64,000 bases of DNA from Phytobacter diazotrophicus. Lineage in GTDB: Bacteria; Pseudomonadota; Gammaproteobacteria; Enterobacterales; Enterobacteriaceae. The stretch is taken from the NCBI GenBank assembly GCA_004346725.1, contig SMDE01000009.1, forward strand, positions 124,001-188,000. Direction: 5' to 3'. Below, piece by piece: positions 43,660-54,080 of the stretch; the first letter of the stretch is position 1, and every line of letters starts with the position of its first letter. The notes beneath the pieces are model-generated. The model saw only the letters and a program-made list of their open reading frames with translations. It was not told where the DNA came from and made no database searches. Made by a program: the position numbers and the translations under genes.

Positions 43660-44850
43660 ATGAACGGTGATATCCGTTATACGAATAATTCCCGACAAAC
43701 ATTTATATTTCATGGCAAGGGTCTGGATTATTTTTTAATTTCTCTGGTTAATGTTCTGCTGAGTATCATTACGTTAGGGGGGTATATCCCCTGGGCAGTG
43801 GTGCGCTCCCGGCGCTACGTGTACGAAAACATGGAGTTAAACGGTGCACGCTTTGGCTATCATGCAAAGGGTGGCGCACTGTTTATAAGTTTCTGGTTAA
43901 TGTCAATAATCCTTTTTGTCGTTATCTATACCGCAGAGATGCTTCATTCATTATTAGGTTATATTGCGATATTTCTTCTAATGTTGATCATGCCTTTTTT
44001 TATGGTGAAAAGCCTGCAATATAATGCGCTGATGACCACATTAAATAATATCCGCTTCGCCTTTCATTGTTCAATGAAAAAAGCCTGGTGGGTAATGATG
44101 GGCCTGCCGACATTACTGGCTATTTTATTATGCGTGGTTCTCTATGGTATTGGGAGTATGATGTTCAGCGGTTACAATTTTGACAGCTTACTGGCGAAGA
44201 TTATTACGCTGGCACTGCTCGGAATCGTGGGCATGGGCGTGAGCAATGGCTATGTGTATGCCAAATGGCTATCTCTGATCGGGAAAGGTGGTCAGTTCGG
44301 CGTCCATAAATTCGATATTCGTGTCAGCACGAAGTACTGTATTAAAGCCTGCCTCTTCTCATTAGGTATTCTGGTTCCGTTTATGGGGCTAATGTTTTAC
44401 TTACTTTCGATCTCCAATAGCAGTATGGCGATGCTGCATACGATTAACGGCTCGGAGGATTTCGAGCCCTCAGGGTTTCCAGGGCAAATTCTGCTGTGCT
44501 ATCTGCTCTATATTGGCGGCATTCTGATCTCATCGGCTTATCTCTGGCAGGCCTTCCGCAACCATTTAATGAATGGTTTGACGCTGGCGGAAGGACGTAT
44601 TCGTTTTACTTCCACCCTGACGTTCTATGGCGTTGTGATACAACTGGTTTTGCTGGTCTTCGTCTCCGGGATCACGCTCGGCCTTGCCTATCCGTGGATG
44701 AAAATACGTTTTATCCGTTACCAGGCCCTTCATACCCATGTTGAAGGAGATTTGGACGACGTAGTGTTGACGGATCATGACGAGCAGGTTGAAAAAGGTT
44801 TTATCGCCCTGCTTTCCCGCGGCGTGATGCCGATAGCTCCTTTCATATAA
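43660..44850 (+). CDS. DUF898 inner-membrane protein YjgN, copy 1
   Basis: A 396-residue polytopic membrane protein of the YjgN/DUF898 family. Family blocks are FIFHGKGLDYFLISLVNVLLSIITLGGYIPWAVVRSRRYVYENMELNGARFGYHAKGG (a repeat unit) and the C-terminal AEGRIRFTSTLTFYG, SRGVMPIAPFI. E. coli YjgN also ends SRGVMPSLPFL, so this copy may be the orthologue. The start at 43660 is the first Met near an AAGGA. It stands in tandem with a second family member; the function is unknown. Confidence 0.87.
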   Translation: MNGDIRYTNNSRQTFIFHGKGLDYFLISLVNVLLSIITLGGYIPWAVVRSRRYVYENMELNGARFGYHAKGGALFISFWLMSIILFVVIYTAEMLHSLLGYIAIFLLMLIMPFFMVKSLQYNALMTTLNNIRFAFHCSMKKAWWVMMGLPTLLAILLCVVLYGIGSMMFSGYNFDSLLAKIITLALLGIVGMGVSNGYVYAKWLSLIGKGGQFGVHKFDIRVSTKYCIKACLFSLGILVPFMGLMFYLLSISNSSMAMLHTINGSEDFEPSGFPGQILLCYLLYIGGILISSAYLWQAFRNHLMNGLTLAEGRIRFTSTLTFYGVVIQLVLLVFVSGITLGLAYPWMKIRFIRYQALHTHVEGDLDDVVLTDHDEQVEKGFIALLSRGVMPIAPFI

Positions 44851-44856
44851 AACCAA

Positions 44857-44885
44857 AAGGCCGGACTCTGCTTCGGCCTTTATTT
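44857..44885 (+). terminator. Terminator after the first DUF898 gene
   Basis: AAGGCCG (44857-44863) and CGGCCTT (44874-44880) with TATTT after it. Confidence 0.75.
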
Positions 44886-45058
44886 GCTTTTATCGTCGTT
44901 TTCCTGCCATACCATCACTTTTCTGTGCTGACAAGACCAGTAATATTGGGCGCTACATTTTTAGTACAAAGTTTACTAAACTTAATAACGGAAATAAAAA
45001 TACCGCAATATTTCTATGGCTTAATTAGCGTTGTTTCTGATTTACGATAAGGATTGTT

Positions 45059-46261
45059 ATGACTTTTGAAAATGGTGGTGCTGCGGCGACGCCTTCCCGG
45101 AATTTTGTGTTCCAGGGCAGTGGCGCGGGATATTTCTGGATCTGGCTGGTAAACGTTTTACTCACCATCGTTACCCTCGGGTTGTTTCTGCCCTGGGCGC
45201 TGGTGCGTGCCCGCCGTTATTTTTATGAGAATACCGATCTGGAAGGGGCGCGTTTTTCTTACCACGCCACCGGACGTTCAGTATTTGTAGGCTGGCTGTG
45301 CCTCATGGTGCTGTATATCATATTTCTGATTAACATGGCGCATAATAACGTGATGTTATCCCTATGTATGATAGGGTTGTTTTTACTTTTCTTCCCATGG
45401 CTGGTGACGCAGGGCCTGCGTTATCAATTCCTGATGACGGAAATTAATAATGTGCGCTTTAGCTTTTACGCCAGCCCGCTGCGCGCCTGGTGGGTCATGC
45501 TGGGCTGCCCGTTGTTAATTATGACGGTCTCTGTGGTGGTGTTTTCGCTGTTTATGTCGAGCACTCTCAGCATGGGTTCCTATACCGCGATTATTGTGGG
45601 TATTGGCGTTGGTACGCTGGCGTTGCTGCTGGGTTCCGCCATTATGCAGGGGGTTTATACCGCCCAGTGGTATGGCATGCTGGTGAATAATCTGCAGTAC
45701 GGTACGCAGAAATTTGCCGCAACCTACTCCATCAAGAAGTGCATCTGGATAGCGCTGTTTTCCATGCTGCTGCTCTTCCCGTTCCTGGCACTGGCGTTGT
45801 TTATCATCGTGCCGGCCTTCTTTACGCTGATGCAATATTCCCAGGCGGTGGGCGATAGCCCGGAACAACTGGCGATGTTAGCCGGGCCATTCTACGGCAA
45901 AATCGCGCTGGCCTATCTGGTTTACCTGTTCGGTATTATTGTCTGCTTTATCTATGCTTTCGTGAAAATGCGTAATTATATTTACGGGCAGGTCACGCTG
46001 GCCGGGCATATTCGCTTCTCATCAACCGTGACTATTGGGCGCGTGCTGTGGTTGTCTATCAGCAATACGCTGGTGTGCATGATTACGCTTTTCCTGGCAT
46101 ATCCATGGGCAAAAGTCCGCTTTACCCGCTATGTGCTGGAAAATACGCATGTTCACGGTGAGTTGCAGAATCTGACGCTGGAAAACCACGGTCAGCAACC
46201 GGCAAAAGATCCGGCGAACCTGCTGGCGCGCGGGTTGTCGTTCTTCCCGGCGGTGTTTTAA
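45059..46261 (+). CDS. DUF898 inner-membrane protein, copy 2 (YjgN paralogue)
   Basis: A 400-residue polytopic membrane protein homologous along its length to the gene just upstream: FVFQGSGAGYFWIWLVNVLLTIVTLGLFLPWALVRARRYFYENTDLEGARFSYHATG matches the corresponding N-terminal block, and GHIRFSSTVTIGR and LARGLSFFPAVF match the C-terminal ones. The middle parts are strongly diverged, so the duplication is old. It has its own ribosome binding site (AAGGA) and a roughly 210-base upstream gap after a terminator, so it is probably a separate transcript. Confidence 0.87.
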   Translation: MTFENGGAAATPSRNFVFQGSGAGYFWIWLVNVLLTIVTLGLFLPWALVRARRYFYENTDLEGARFSYHATGRSVFVGWLCLMVLYIIFLINMAHNNVMLSLCMIGLFLLFFPWLVTQGLRYQFLMTEINNVRFSFYASPLRAWWVMLGCPLLIMTVSVVVFSLFMSSTLSMGSYTAIIVGIGVGTLALLLGSAIMQGVYTAQWYGMLVNNLQYGTQKFAATYSIKKCIWIALFSMLLLFPFLALALFIIVPAFFTLMQYSQAVGDSPEQLAMLAGPFYGKIALAYLVYLFGIIVCFIYAFVKMRNYIYGQVTLAGHIRFSSTVTIGRVLWLSISNTLVCMITLFLAYPWAKVRFTRYVLENTHVHGELQNLTLENHGQQPAKDPANLLARGLSFFPAVF

Positions 46262-46270
46262 GTCAGACGT

Positions 46271-46323
46271 TCCCGGATGCGTGATGCTGTTTGTAGCCCC
46301 GGTAAGCGCAGCGCCACCGGGGA
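46271..46323. repeat. REP-like element between DUF898 copy 2 and valS
   Basis: CCCGGATGCGTGATGC and AGCCCCGGTAAGCGCAGCGCCACCGGGG, palindromic pieces between convergent genes. Confidence 0.55.
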
Positions 46324-46357
46324 TTACCTGAGAGTTTCCCCCCTGAATTGTGGGACA

Positions 46358-46390
46358 AAAAAAGCCGGGCTATCGAAGCCCGGCTTTTTC
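46358..46390. terminator. Bidirectional terminator after valS
   Basis: AAAGCCGGGC-TATCGAA-GCCCGGCTTT with A-rich and T-rich flanks on the two sides, so it can stop transcripts from both directions. Confidence 0.88.
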
Positions 46391-46403
46391 ATGTGCAGCC
46401 TGA

Positions 46404-49259
46404 TTACAGCGCGCTAATAACGGCCTGCTGTTCAATCAGCTTGGTTTTGGCCTCTGCATAGCCGTCCAGCTTCTCACGCTCTTTGGCAATCACCGCTTCC
46501 GGTGCGCGCGCCACAAAACCTTCGTTGGACAGTTTGCTTTCGATACGGCCAATTTCCGCGTCGATCTTCGCCACTTCTTTCGCCAGACGCGCCAGCTCGT
46601 CTTCTTTGTTAATCAGACCTGCCATGGGGATCAGTAGCTCCGCGCCATCGATAATCTTGGTCACGGAAACCGGACCTTTATCATCGGCTGGCAGAACCGT
46701 GATGCTTTCCAGACGCGCCAGATTCAGCAGGAAGCTGCGGTTGTCATTTACGCGACGCTCCGCATCTTTACTGCAACCACGCAGCAGCAGCTCCAGCGGT
46801 TTGCCCGGGGAGATGTTCATTTCGGCACGGATATTACGTACCGCCACGATCGCCTGTTTCAGCCATTCGGTATCTGCCAGCGCCGCTTCATCAACCTGAG
46901 ACGCATCGTACTGCGGGATAGGCTGCAGCATGATGGTATCGGCGGTAATGCCTTTCAGCACTTTCACGCGCTGCCAGATGGTTTCCGTGATAAACGGAAT
47001 GATCGGGTGCGCCAGACGCAGCAGCGCTTCCAGCACGTTCACCAGCGTGTTACGCGTGCCGCGCAATTCTGCCTCAGAACCGCCGCTCATCACCGGCTTG
47101 GTCAGCTCCAGATACCAGTCACAGAACTGGTTCCAGGTGAATTCATACAGGATGCCCGCGGCGATATCGAAGCGGAAGTTATCCAGCGCTTCACGGTATG
47201 CTTTCACGGTCTGGTTGAATTCCGCCAGGATCCAACGGTCCGCCAGCGACAGTACCATCTCGCCGCCGTTGAAGCCGCAATCCTGGTCTTCGGTATTCAT
47301 CAGCACGAAACGGCTGGCGTTCCACAGCTTGTTACAGAAGTTGCGGTAACCTTCCAGACGCTTCATATCCCAGTTGATGTCGCGACCGGTCGAGGCCAGC
47401 GCGGCCAGGGTGAAGCGCAAGGCGTCGGTGCCGTGCGGCTCAATGCCGTTCGGGAACTGCTTCTCGGTGCGCTTGCGGATTTTTTCCGCCAGTTGCGGCT
47501 GCATCATGTTGCCGGTACGTTTCTCCAGCAGATCCGCCAGAGAGATACCGTCCACCATATCCAGCGGGTCAATAACGTTACCCTTGGATTTGGACATCTT
47601 CTGGCCTTCGTCATCACGAATCAGACCGGTCATGTAGACGGTATGGAACGGCACCTGCGGCTTGCCGTTTTCATCTTTGATGAAGTGCATGGTCATCATG
47701 ATCATGCGGGCAATCCAGAAGAAGATGATGTCGAAGCCAGAGACCATCACGGTGCTCGGGTGGAACTGACGCAGGGCATCGGTGTTTTCCGGCCAGCCGA
47801 GGGTAGAGAAGGTCCACAGGGCAGAGGAGAACCAGGTGTCCAGCACGTCTTCGTCCTGGCGCAGGGCAACATCGGCGCCCAGGTTATTTTCCTGGCGCAC
47901 TTCGGCTTCGTTACGACCTACATAAACATTGCCGTTGTTGTCGTACCACGCCGGGATGCGGTGGCCCCACCATAGCTGACGGGAGATACACCAGTCCTGA
48001 ATATCGCGCATCCAGGAGAAGTACATGTTTTCGTACTGCTTCGGCACAAACTGGATCTCGCCATTCTCAACCGCTTCAACCGCCGGTTTCGCCAGCACAT
48101 CGGCACGTACATACCACTGGTCGGTCAGCATCGGTTCGATAACCACGCCGCCACGGTCGCCGTAAGGTACGGTCAGGTCGTGTGGTTTGATCTCTTCCAG
48201 CAGGCCCAGCGTGTCAACGGCAGCAACGATGGCTTTACGCGCCGCAAAGCGTTCCAGTTTCTGGAACTCCGCCGGGATTTCATTTGAGTAGACGTCGGAT
48301 TCGTTGCCTTTGGTGTCGTACACTTCCGCCGTTTCGCGGATATCGCCATCAAAGGTCAGAATGTTGATCATCGGAAGCTGATGACGACGGCCCACTTCGT
48401 AGTCATTAAAGTCGTGCGCCGGGGTGATTTTCACGCAGCCGGTGCCTTTTTCCATGTCGGCGTGTTCGTCGCCCACGATAGGAATACGGCGATTCACCAG
48501 CGGCAGAACCACATATTTACCGATCAGGTCTTTGTAACGCGGGTCTTCCGGGTTCACCGCCACGCCGGTATCGCCCAGCAGGGTTTCCGGACGGGTGGTG
48601 GCGACGACCAGATAATCTTTGCCGTCGGCGGTTTTCGCGCCGTCAGCCAGCGGGTAGCGAATGTGCCACATGGACCCTTTGGACTCGCGGTTTTCCACTT
48701 CGAGGTCGGAAATCGCGGTGCGCAGTTTCGGGTCCCAGTTCACCAGGCGCTTACCACGGTAAATCAGGTCTTCTTTGTACAGGCGGACAAAGACTTCTTT
48801 CACGGCGTTGGAGAGGCCTTCGTCCATGGTGAAGCGCTCGCGCTCCCAATCCACGGAGTTACCCAGACGGCGCATCTGGCGGGTAATGGTGCCGCCGGAT
48901 TCTGCCTTCCACTGCCAGATTTTTTCGATAAAGGCGTCGCGGCCATAATCGTGGCGGGTTTTACCTTCTTCGGCGGCAATCTTACGCTCAACCACCATCT
49001 GGGTTGCGATACCCGCGTGGTCGGTTCCGGCCTGCCACAGGGTGTTTTTGCCCTGCATGCGCTGGTAGCGAATCATGGTATCCATGATGGTCTGCTGGAA
49101 GGCGTGACCCATGTGCAAACTGCCGGTGACGTTCGGCGGAGGGATCATGATGCAGAAGCTTTCCTGGCTTTCATCGCCATTCGGTTTGAAGTAGCCCTGC
49201 TTTTCCCAATGCTCGTAAAGCGGCTGTTCGATCTCTTGGGGGTTGTATGTCTTTTCCAT
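46404..49259 (-). CDS. valS: Valyl-tRNA synthetase
   Basis: Charges tRNA-Val and edits threonine. The 951-residue protein is a class I synthetase with the HIGH-type motif [15 protein letters not shown] near residue 45, the KMSKS motif in [16 protein letters not shown], an editing domain ([17 protein letters not shown]) and the C-terminal coiled coil ([32 protein letters not shown]). Its ATG shares one base with the holC stop (TAATG), so translation is probably coupled. Confidence 0.97.
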   Translation of the reverse strand: MEKTYNPQEIEQPLYEHWEKQGYFKPNGDESQESFCIMIPPPNVTGSLHMGHAFQQTIMDTMIRYQRMQGKNTLWQAGTDHAGIATQMVVERKIAAEEGKTRHDYGRDAFIEKIWQWKAESGGTITRQMRRLGNSVDWERERFTMDEGLSNAVKEVFVRLYKEDLIYRGKRLVNWDPKLRTAISDLEVENRESKGSMWHIRYPLADGAKTADGKDYLVVATTRPETLLGDTGVAVNPEDPRYKDLIGKYVVLPLVNRRIPIVGDEHADMEKGTGCVKITPAHDFNDYEVGRRHQLPMINILTFDGDIRETAEVYDTKGNESDVYSNEIPAEFQKLERFAARKAIVAAVDTLGLLEEIKPHDLTVPYGDRGGVVIEPMLTDQWYVRADVLAKPAVEAVENGEIQFVPKQYENMYFSWMRDIQDWCISRQLWWGHRIPAWYDNNGNVYVGRNEAEVRQENNLGADVALRQDEDVLDTWFSSALWTFSTLGWPENTDALRQFHPSTVMVSGFDIIFFWIARMIMMTMHFIKDENGKPQVPFHTVYMTGLIRDDEGQKMSKSKGNVIDPLDMVDGISLADLLEKRTGNMMQPQLAEKIRKRTEKQFPNGIEPHGTDALRFTLAALASTGRDINWDMKRLEGYRNFCNKLWNASRFVLMNTEDQDCGFNGGEMVLSLADRWILAEFNQTVKAYREALDNFRFDIAAGILYEFTWNQFCDWYLELTKPVMSGGSEAELRGTRNTLVNVLEALLRLAHPIIPFITETIWQRVKVLKGITADTIMLQPIPQYDASQVDEAALADTEWLKQAIVAVRNIRAEMNISPGKPLELLLRGCSKDAERRVNDNRSFLLNLARLESITVLPADDKGPVSVTKIIDGAELLIPMAGLINKEDELARLAKEVAKIDAEIGRIESKLSNEGFVARAPEAVIAKEREKLDGYAEAKTKLIEQQAVISAL

Positions 49260-49702
49260 TATTTCCAGGTTGCCGTGTTCAGGTTGAAACCAGCCATGCG
49301 ATAGGCTTTATAGCGTTCGCGAGCCAGTTGTTTCAAAGAATCTTCGTAAGGAACGAAGTCTATCACTTCTGTGAAAGCGGTGGCAAAATCTGCAAAGTTT
49401 GTCCGCAAACTGATGAGAATATCGCGCGGGCTGCCGTTGCGCTTTTGCGGCCAGGCTATCTCAACAGGCGCACCGCCTCTGGGGCCTTCTCCGGCGAGGT
49501 TATGCGGTACAAAACTCTCCGGCGGCCTTGCCCACAGCGCTTCATCCAGTCGCAGCGCCTGCTGCTCGTCTTCACAGGCAATCAGCACGCGTTTGCCATT
49601 GCGCCAACGTTCTGCGGCAACCTCACACACCAGTTGTTCCACGGCGCTCAGGCCGTCGACGGTGGTCTCATTGTCCAGAAGATAAAACGTGGCGTTCTTC
49701 AT
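49259..49702 (-). CDS. holC: DNA polymerase III chi subunit
   Basis: Chi links the clamp loader to single-strand-binding protein with psi (HolD). The 147-residue protein starts [13 protein letters not shown] and has the nucleotide-binding-like fold ([48 protein letters not shown]). Order pepA-holC-valS is as in E. coli. Confidence 0.95.
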   Translation of the reverse strand: MKNATFYLLDNETTVDGLSAVEQLVCEVAAERWRNGKRVLIACEDEQQALRLDEALWARPPESFVPHNLAGEGPRGGAPVEIAWPQKRNGSPRDILISLRTNFADFATAFTEVIDFVPYEDSLKQLARERYKAYRMAGFNLNTATWK

Positions 49703-49736
49703 GATATGTGGCTTCTTGTGGTGAATTTAAATCGTA

Positions 49737-49820
49737 CACCCTCACCCGGTCATTCGCCCTCAAGAGAGAGGGCGAATGCCATCCCCACGCCCCTTAGGGG
49801 AGAGGGGAAGGGTGAGGGGA
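49737..49820. repeat. Nested palindrome between holC and pepA
   Basis: An inner perfect stem CATTCGCCCT (49751-49760) / AGGGCGAATG (49769-49778), a second stem CCCCTTAGGGG, and outer arms CCCTCACCC / GGGTGAGGG close over the whole 80 bases. The structure fills the holC-pepA gap and may act on mRNA processing. Confidence 0.65.
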
Positions 49821-49826
49821 TTTCGC

Positions 49827-51341
<1,515 letters not shown>

Positions 51342-51382
51342 CTATACTCCTGAATCTTAAAGACAACAGCAGGGGCTAGAGA

Positions 51383-51510
51383 TATACTCGACCTCTTTCA
51401 AACCGCAGATGCGTTGGCTTGCGCCTGCTTACCCCAGCCACTTACTGAACGTAAGTTCCGGGGCTTCACAGTCTCGCCGCCTTTCTGCAACTCGAAATCC
51501 ATTGAGTATA
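51383..51510. repeat. Dispersed enterobacterial intergenic repeat, copy C
   Basis: The longest copy here, bounded by ATATACTC and GAGTATAT inverted ends. It contains ATGCGTTGGCTTGCG, CCCCAGCCACTTACTGAACGTAAG, CTCGCCGCCTTTCTGCAACTCGAA. It lies in the 394-base pepA-lptF gap; the remaining bases should hold both promoters, with no further gene. Confidence 0.75.
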
Positions 51511-51732
51511 TAATTGCAAGCTTTCGTAACTCATGTCCGCTGTTGCGGTGACTTCGTGTTAATCTTAACGATACTTAGGTTTCGGCACGTCAGATACGGG
51601 TCGGATACGTTTTACCGCTGAGTATATTAATCTTAGCGATGATTTCGACGACTCAAGAGAATAAATGACGTTTAAGCCACGAAACAAGCGATTTTCCAGT
51701 AAAAAGACTGGTTTTTACGGGCGTAATATAAA

Positions 51733-52833
51733 GTGATAATCATAAGATATCTTGCGCGGGAGACGCTAAAAAGCCAGTTTGCGATCCTCTTCATCCTGCT
51801 TCTGATCTTTTTCTGTCAGAAACTGGTAAGGATCCTCGGCGCAGCGGTCGACGGCGAAATCCCCACGAACCTGGTACTCTCGCTACTGGGTCTCGGTGTG
51901 CCAGAGATGGCGCAACTTATCCTGCCGCTCAGTCTGTTCCTCGGTCTGCTCATGACGCTGGGCAAACTTTATACCGAGAGTGAAATTACGGTCATGCACG
52001 CCTGCGGCCTGAGCCGGGCGGTGCTGGTCAAAGCGGCAATGATTCTGGCGCTGTTCACCGGTGCGCTGGCGGCGGCAAACGTCATGTGGCTTAGCCCCTG
52101 GTCATCGCGCCATCAGGAATCGGTGCTGGCTGATGCCAAAGCTAACCCTGGCATGGCCGCACTGGCGCAAGGGCAGTTCCAGCCAGCCTCTGACGGTAAC
52201 TCGGTGCTGTTTATCGAAAGCGTGGAAGGCAGCAAATTCCACGATGTCTTCCTGGCGCAGATTCGCACGAAAGGCAATTCCCGCCCCTCTGTGGTGGTAG
52301 CGGACTCCGGCCATCTTGCACAATTGAAAGATGGTTCTCAGGTCGTGACCCTGAACACCGGCACCCGCTTTGAAGGGACGGCGCTGTTGCGTGATTTCCG
52401 CGTTACCGATTTCAAAGATTATCAGGCGATTATCGGCCACCAGGCGGTGACGCTGGACCCGGACGATACCGAGCAGATGGGCCTTGATACGCTGTGGCGC
52501 ACGGATACCCCACGCGCTAAGGCCGAGTTACACTGGCGTCTGACTCTGATATTCACCGTATTTATGATGGCGCTGATGGTCGTGCCGCTGAGCGTGGTGA
52601 ACCCGCGCCAGGGACGCGTGCTGTCGATGCTGCCCGCCATGCTGTTGTATCTGGTGTTCTTCCTGCTACAGACTTCCCTGCGATCCAATGCCGCAAAAGG
52701 CAAAATCGATCCGATGATTTGGATGTGGGCGGTTAACCTGGCGTATCTGGCGTTGGCGATGGGTCTGAACTTGTGGGACACGGTACCGATGCGTCGGATT
52801 CGCGCCCGTGTGATGGGCAGAGGAGCGGTATAA
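51733..52833 (+). CDS. lptF: LPS export permease LptF
   Basis: LptF pairs with LptG and the ATPase LptB to lift lipopolysaccharide out of the inner membrane. The 366-residue protein (GTG start) begins MIIIRYLARETLKSQFAILFILLLIFF and has six membrane helices with a periplasmic beta-jellyroll domain (residues about 135-270). Its stop shares one base with the lptG ATG, so the two are translated together. Confidence 0.96.
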   Translation: MIIIRYLARETLKSQFAILFILLLIFFCQKLVRILGAAVDGEIPTNLVLSLLGLGVPEMAQLILPLSLFLGLLMTLGKLYTESEITVMHACGLSRAVLVKAAMILALFTGALAAANVMWLSPWSSRHQESVLADAKANPGMAALAQGQFQPASDGNSVLFIESVEGSKFHDVFLAQIRTKGNSRPSVVVADSGHLAQLKDGSQVVTLNTGTRFEGTALLRDFRVTDFKDYQAIIGHQAVTLDPDDTEQMGLDTLWRTDTPRAKAELHWRLTLIFTVFMMALMVVPLSVVNPRQGRVLSMLPAMLLYLVFFLLQTSLRSNAAKGKIDPMIWMWAVNLAYLALAMGLNLWDTVPMRRIRARVMGRGAV

Positions 52834-53915
52834 TGCAGGCGTTTGGCGTACTTGACCGCTATATCGGCAAAACCATTTTTTCCACCATCATGATGACGCT
52901 GTTCATGCTGGTGTCGCTCTCCGGCATCATCAAATTTGTCGACCAGTTGAAAAAGGCCGGGCAGGGCAGCTATGACGCGATGGGGGCGGGGCTTTATACC
53001 ATCCTCAGCGTGCCGAAAGATATTCAGATTTTCTTCCCGATGGCGGCGCTGCTTGGCGCGCTCCTGGGGCTGGGGATGTTGGCCCAGCGCAGTGAACTGG
53101 TGGTGATGCAGGCTTCGGGTTACACCCGTATGCAGGTGGCGCTGTCAGTGATGAAAACGGCCATCCCGCTGGTGCTGTTAACCATGGCGATTGGCGAATG
53201 GGTAGCGCCGCAGGGCGAGCAAATGGCGCGTAACCAGCGCGCACAGTCAATGTATGGCGGTTCGCTGCTCTCTACCCAACAGGGGTTGTGGGCGAAAGAT
53301 GGCGAGACCTTTGTCTATATTGAGCGGGTGAAGAGCGATGATGAGTTGGGTGGGGTGAGTATTTACTCCTTCAACGATCAGCGTCGTTTGCAGTCCGTTC
53401 GCTATGCCGCTTTAGCGAAGTTCGATAAAGACACCAGGCTGTGGCGGTTGTCGCAGGTGGATGAATCCAACCTGACCGACCCGAAACAAGTGACCGGTAC
53501 ACAGACGCTGACCGGTACCTGGAAGACCAACCTCACGCCGGACAAACTGGGCGTGGTGGCGCTGGACCCTGATGCATTGTCGATTAGCGGTCTGCACAAC
53601 TATGTGAAGTACCTGAAATCAAGCGGCCAGGATGCCGGGCGTTATCAGCTCCAGATGTGGAGCAAAATTTTCCAGCCGCTTTCCGTGGCGGTGATGATGC
53701 TGATGGCGCTGTCGTTTATCTTTGGCCCGCTGCGTAGCGTGCCGATGGGCGTGCGCGTGGTGACGGGTATCAGCTTCGGCTTTGTATTCTACCTGCTGGA
53801 CCAGATTTTTGGCCCGCTGACGCTGGTATACGGCATTCCGCCGATTATTGGCGCGTTGCTGCCAAGTACTTCGTTCTTCCTGATTAGCCTCTGGCTGCTG
53901 ATGCGTAAGAACTAG
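52833..53915 (+). CDS. lptG: LPS export permease LptG
   Basis: The partner of LptF in the Lpt bridge. The 360-residue protein starts MQAFGVLDRYIGKTIFSTIMMTLFMLVSLSGIIKFVDQLKK, with six membrane helices and a periplasmic jellyroll (LWAKDGETFVYIERVKSDDELGGVSIYSF). Start 52833 gives the E. coli length; an upstream open frame overlaps lptF. Ends NIGALLPSTSFFLISLWLLMRKN-like, as the family does. Confidence 0.96.
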   Translation: MQAFGVLDRYIGKTIFSTIMMTLFMLVSLSGIIKFVDQLKKAGQGSYDAMGAGLYTILSVPKDIQIFFPMAALLGALLGLGMLAQRSELVVMQASGYTRMQVALSVMKTAIPLVLLTMAIGEWVAPQGEQMARNQRAQSMYGGSLLSTQQGLWAKDGETFVYIERVKSDDELGGVSIYSFNDQRRLQSVRYAALAKFDKDTRLWRLSQVDESNLTDPKQVTGTQTLTGTWKTNLTPDKLGVVALDPDALSISGLHNYVKYLKSSGQDAGRYQLQMWSKIFQPLSVAVMMLMALSFIFGPLRSVPMGVRVVTGISFGFVFYLLDQIFGPLTLVYGIPPIIGALLPSTSFFLISLWLLMRKN

Positions 53916-53928
53916 GTTTCTGTTCTGC

Positions 53929-53985
53929 TCCCGGATGCGGCTTCGCCTTATCCGGGCTGCTTTCTCCCTCTCCCTGTGGGAGAGA
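53929..53985. repeat. REP-like element and CCCTCTCC palindrome after lptG
   Basis: CCCGGATGCGGCTTCGCCTTATCCGGG is a REP motif; it is followed by CTCCCTCTCCCTGTGGGAGAGAG. Confidence 0.75.
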
Positions 53986-54080
53986 GCGCCTGGCCGCACT
54001 AAACTCACCCTATTTCATCGACACACTTTCCCTTATCCTGGCTACGCTTTCCTTACGGTTCTCAAAAAATTCAGGAAGCT

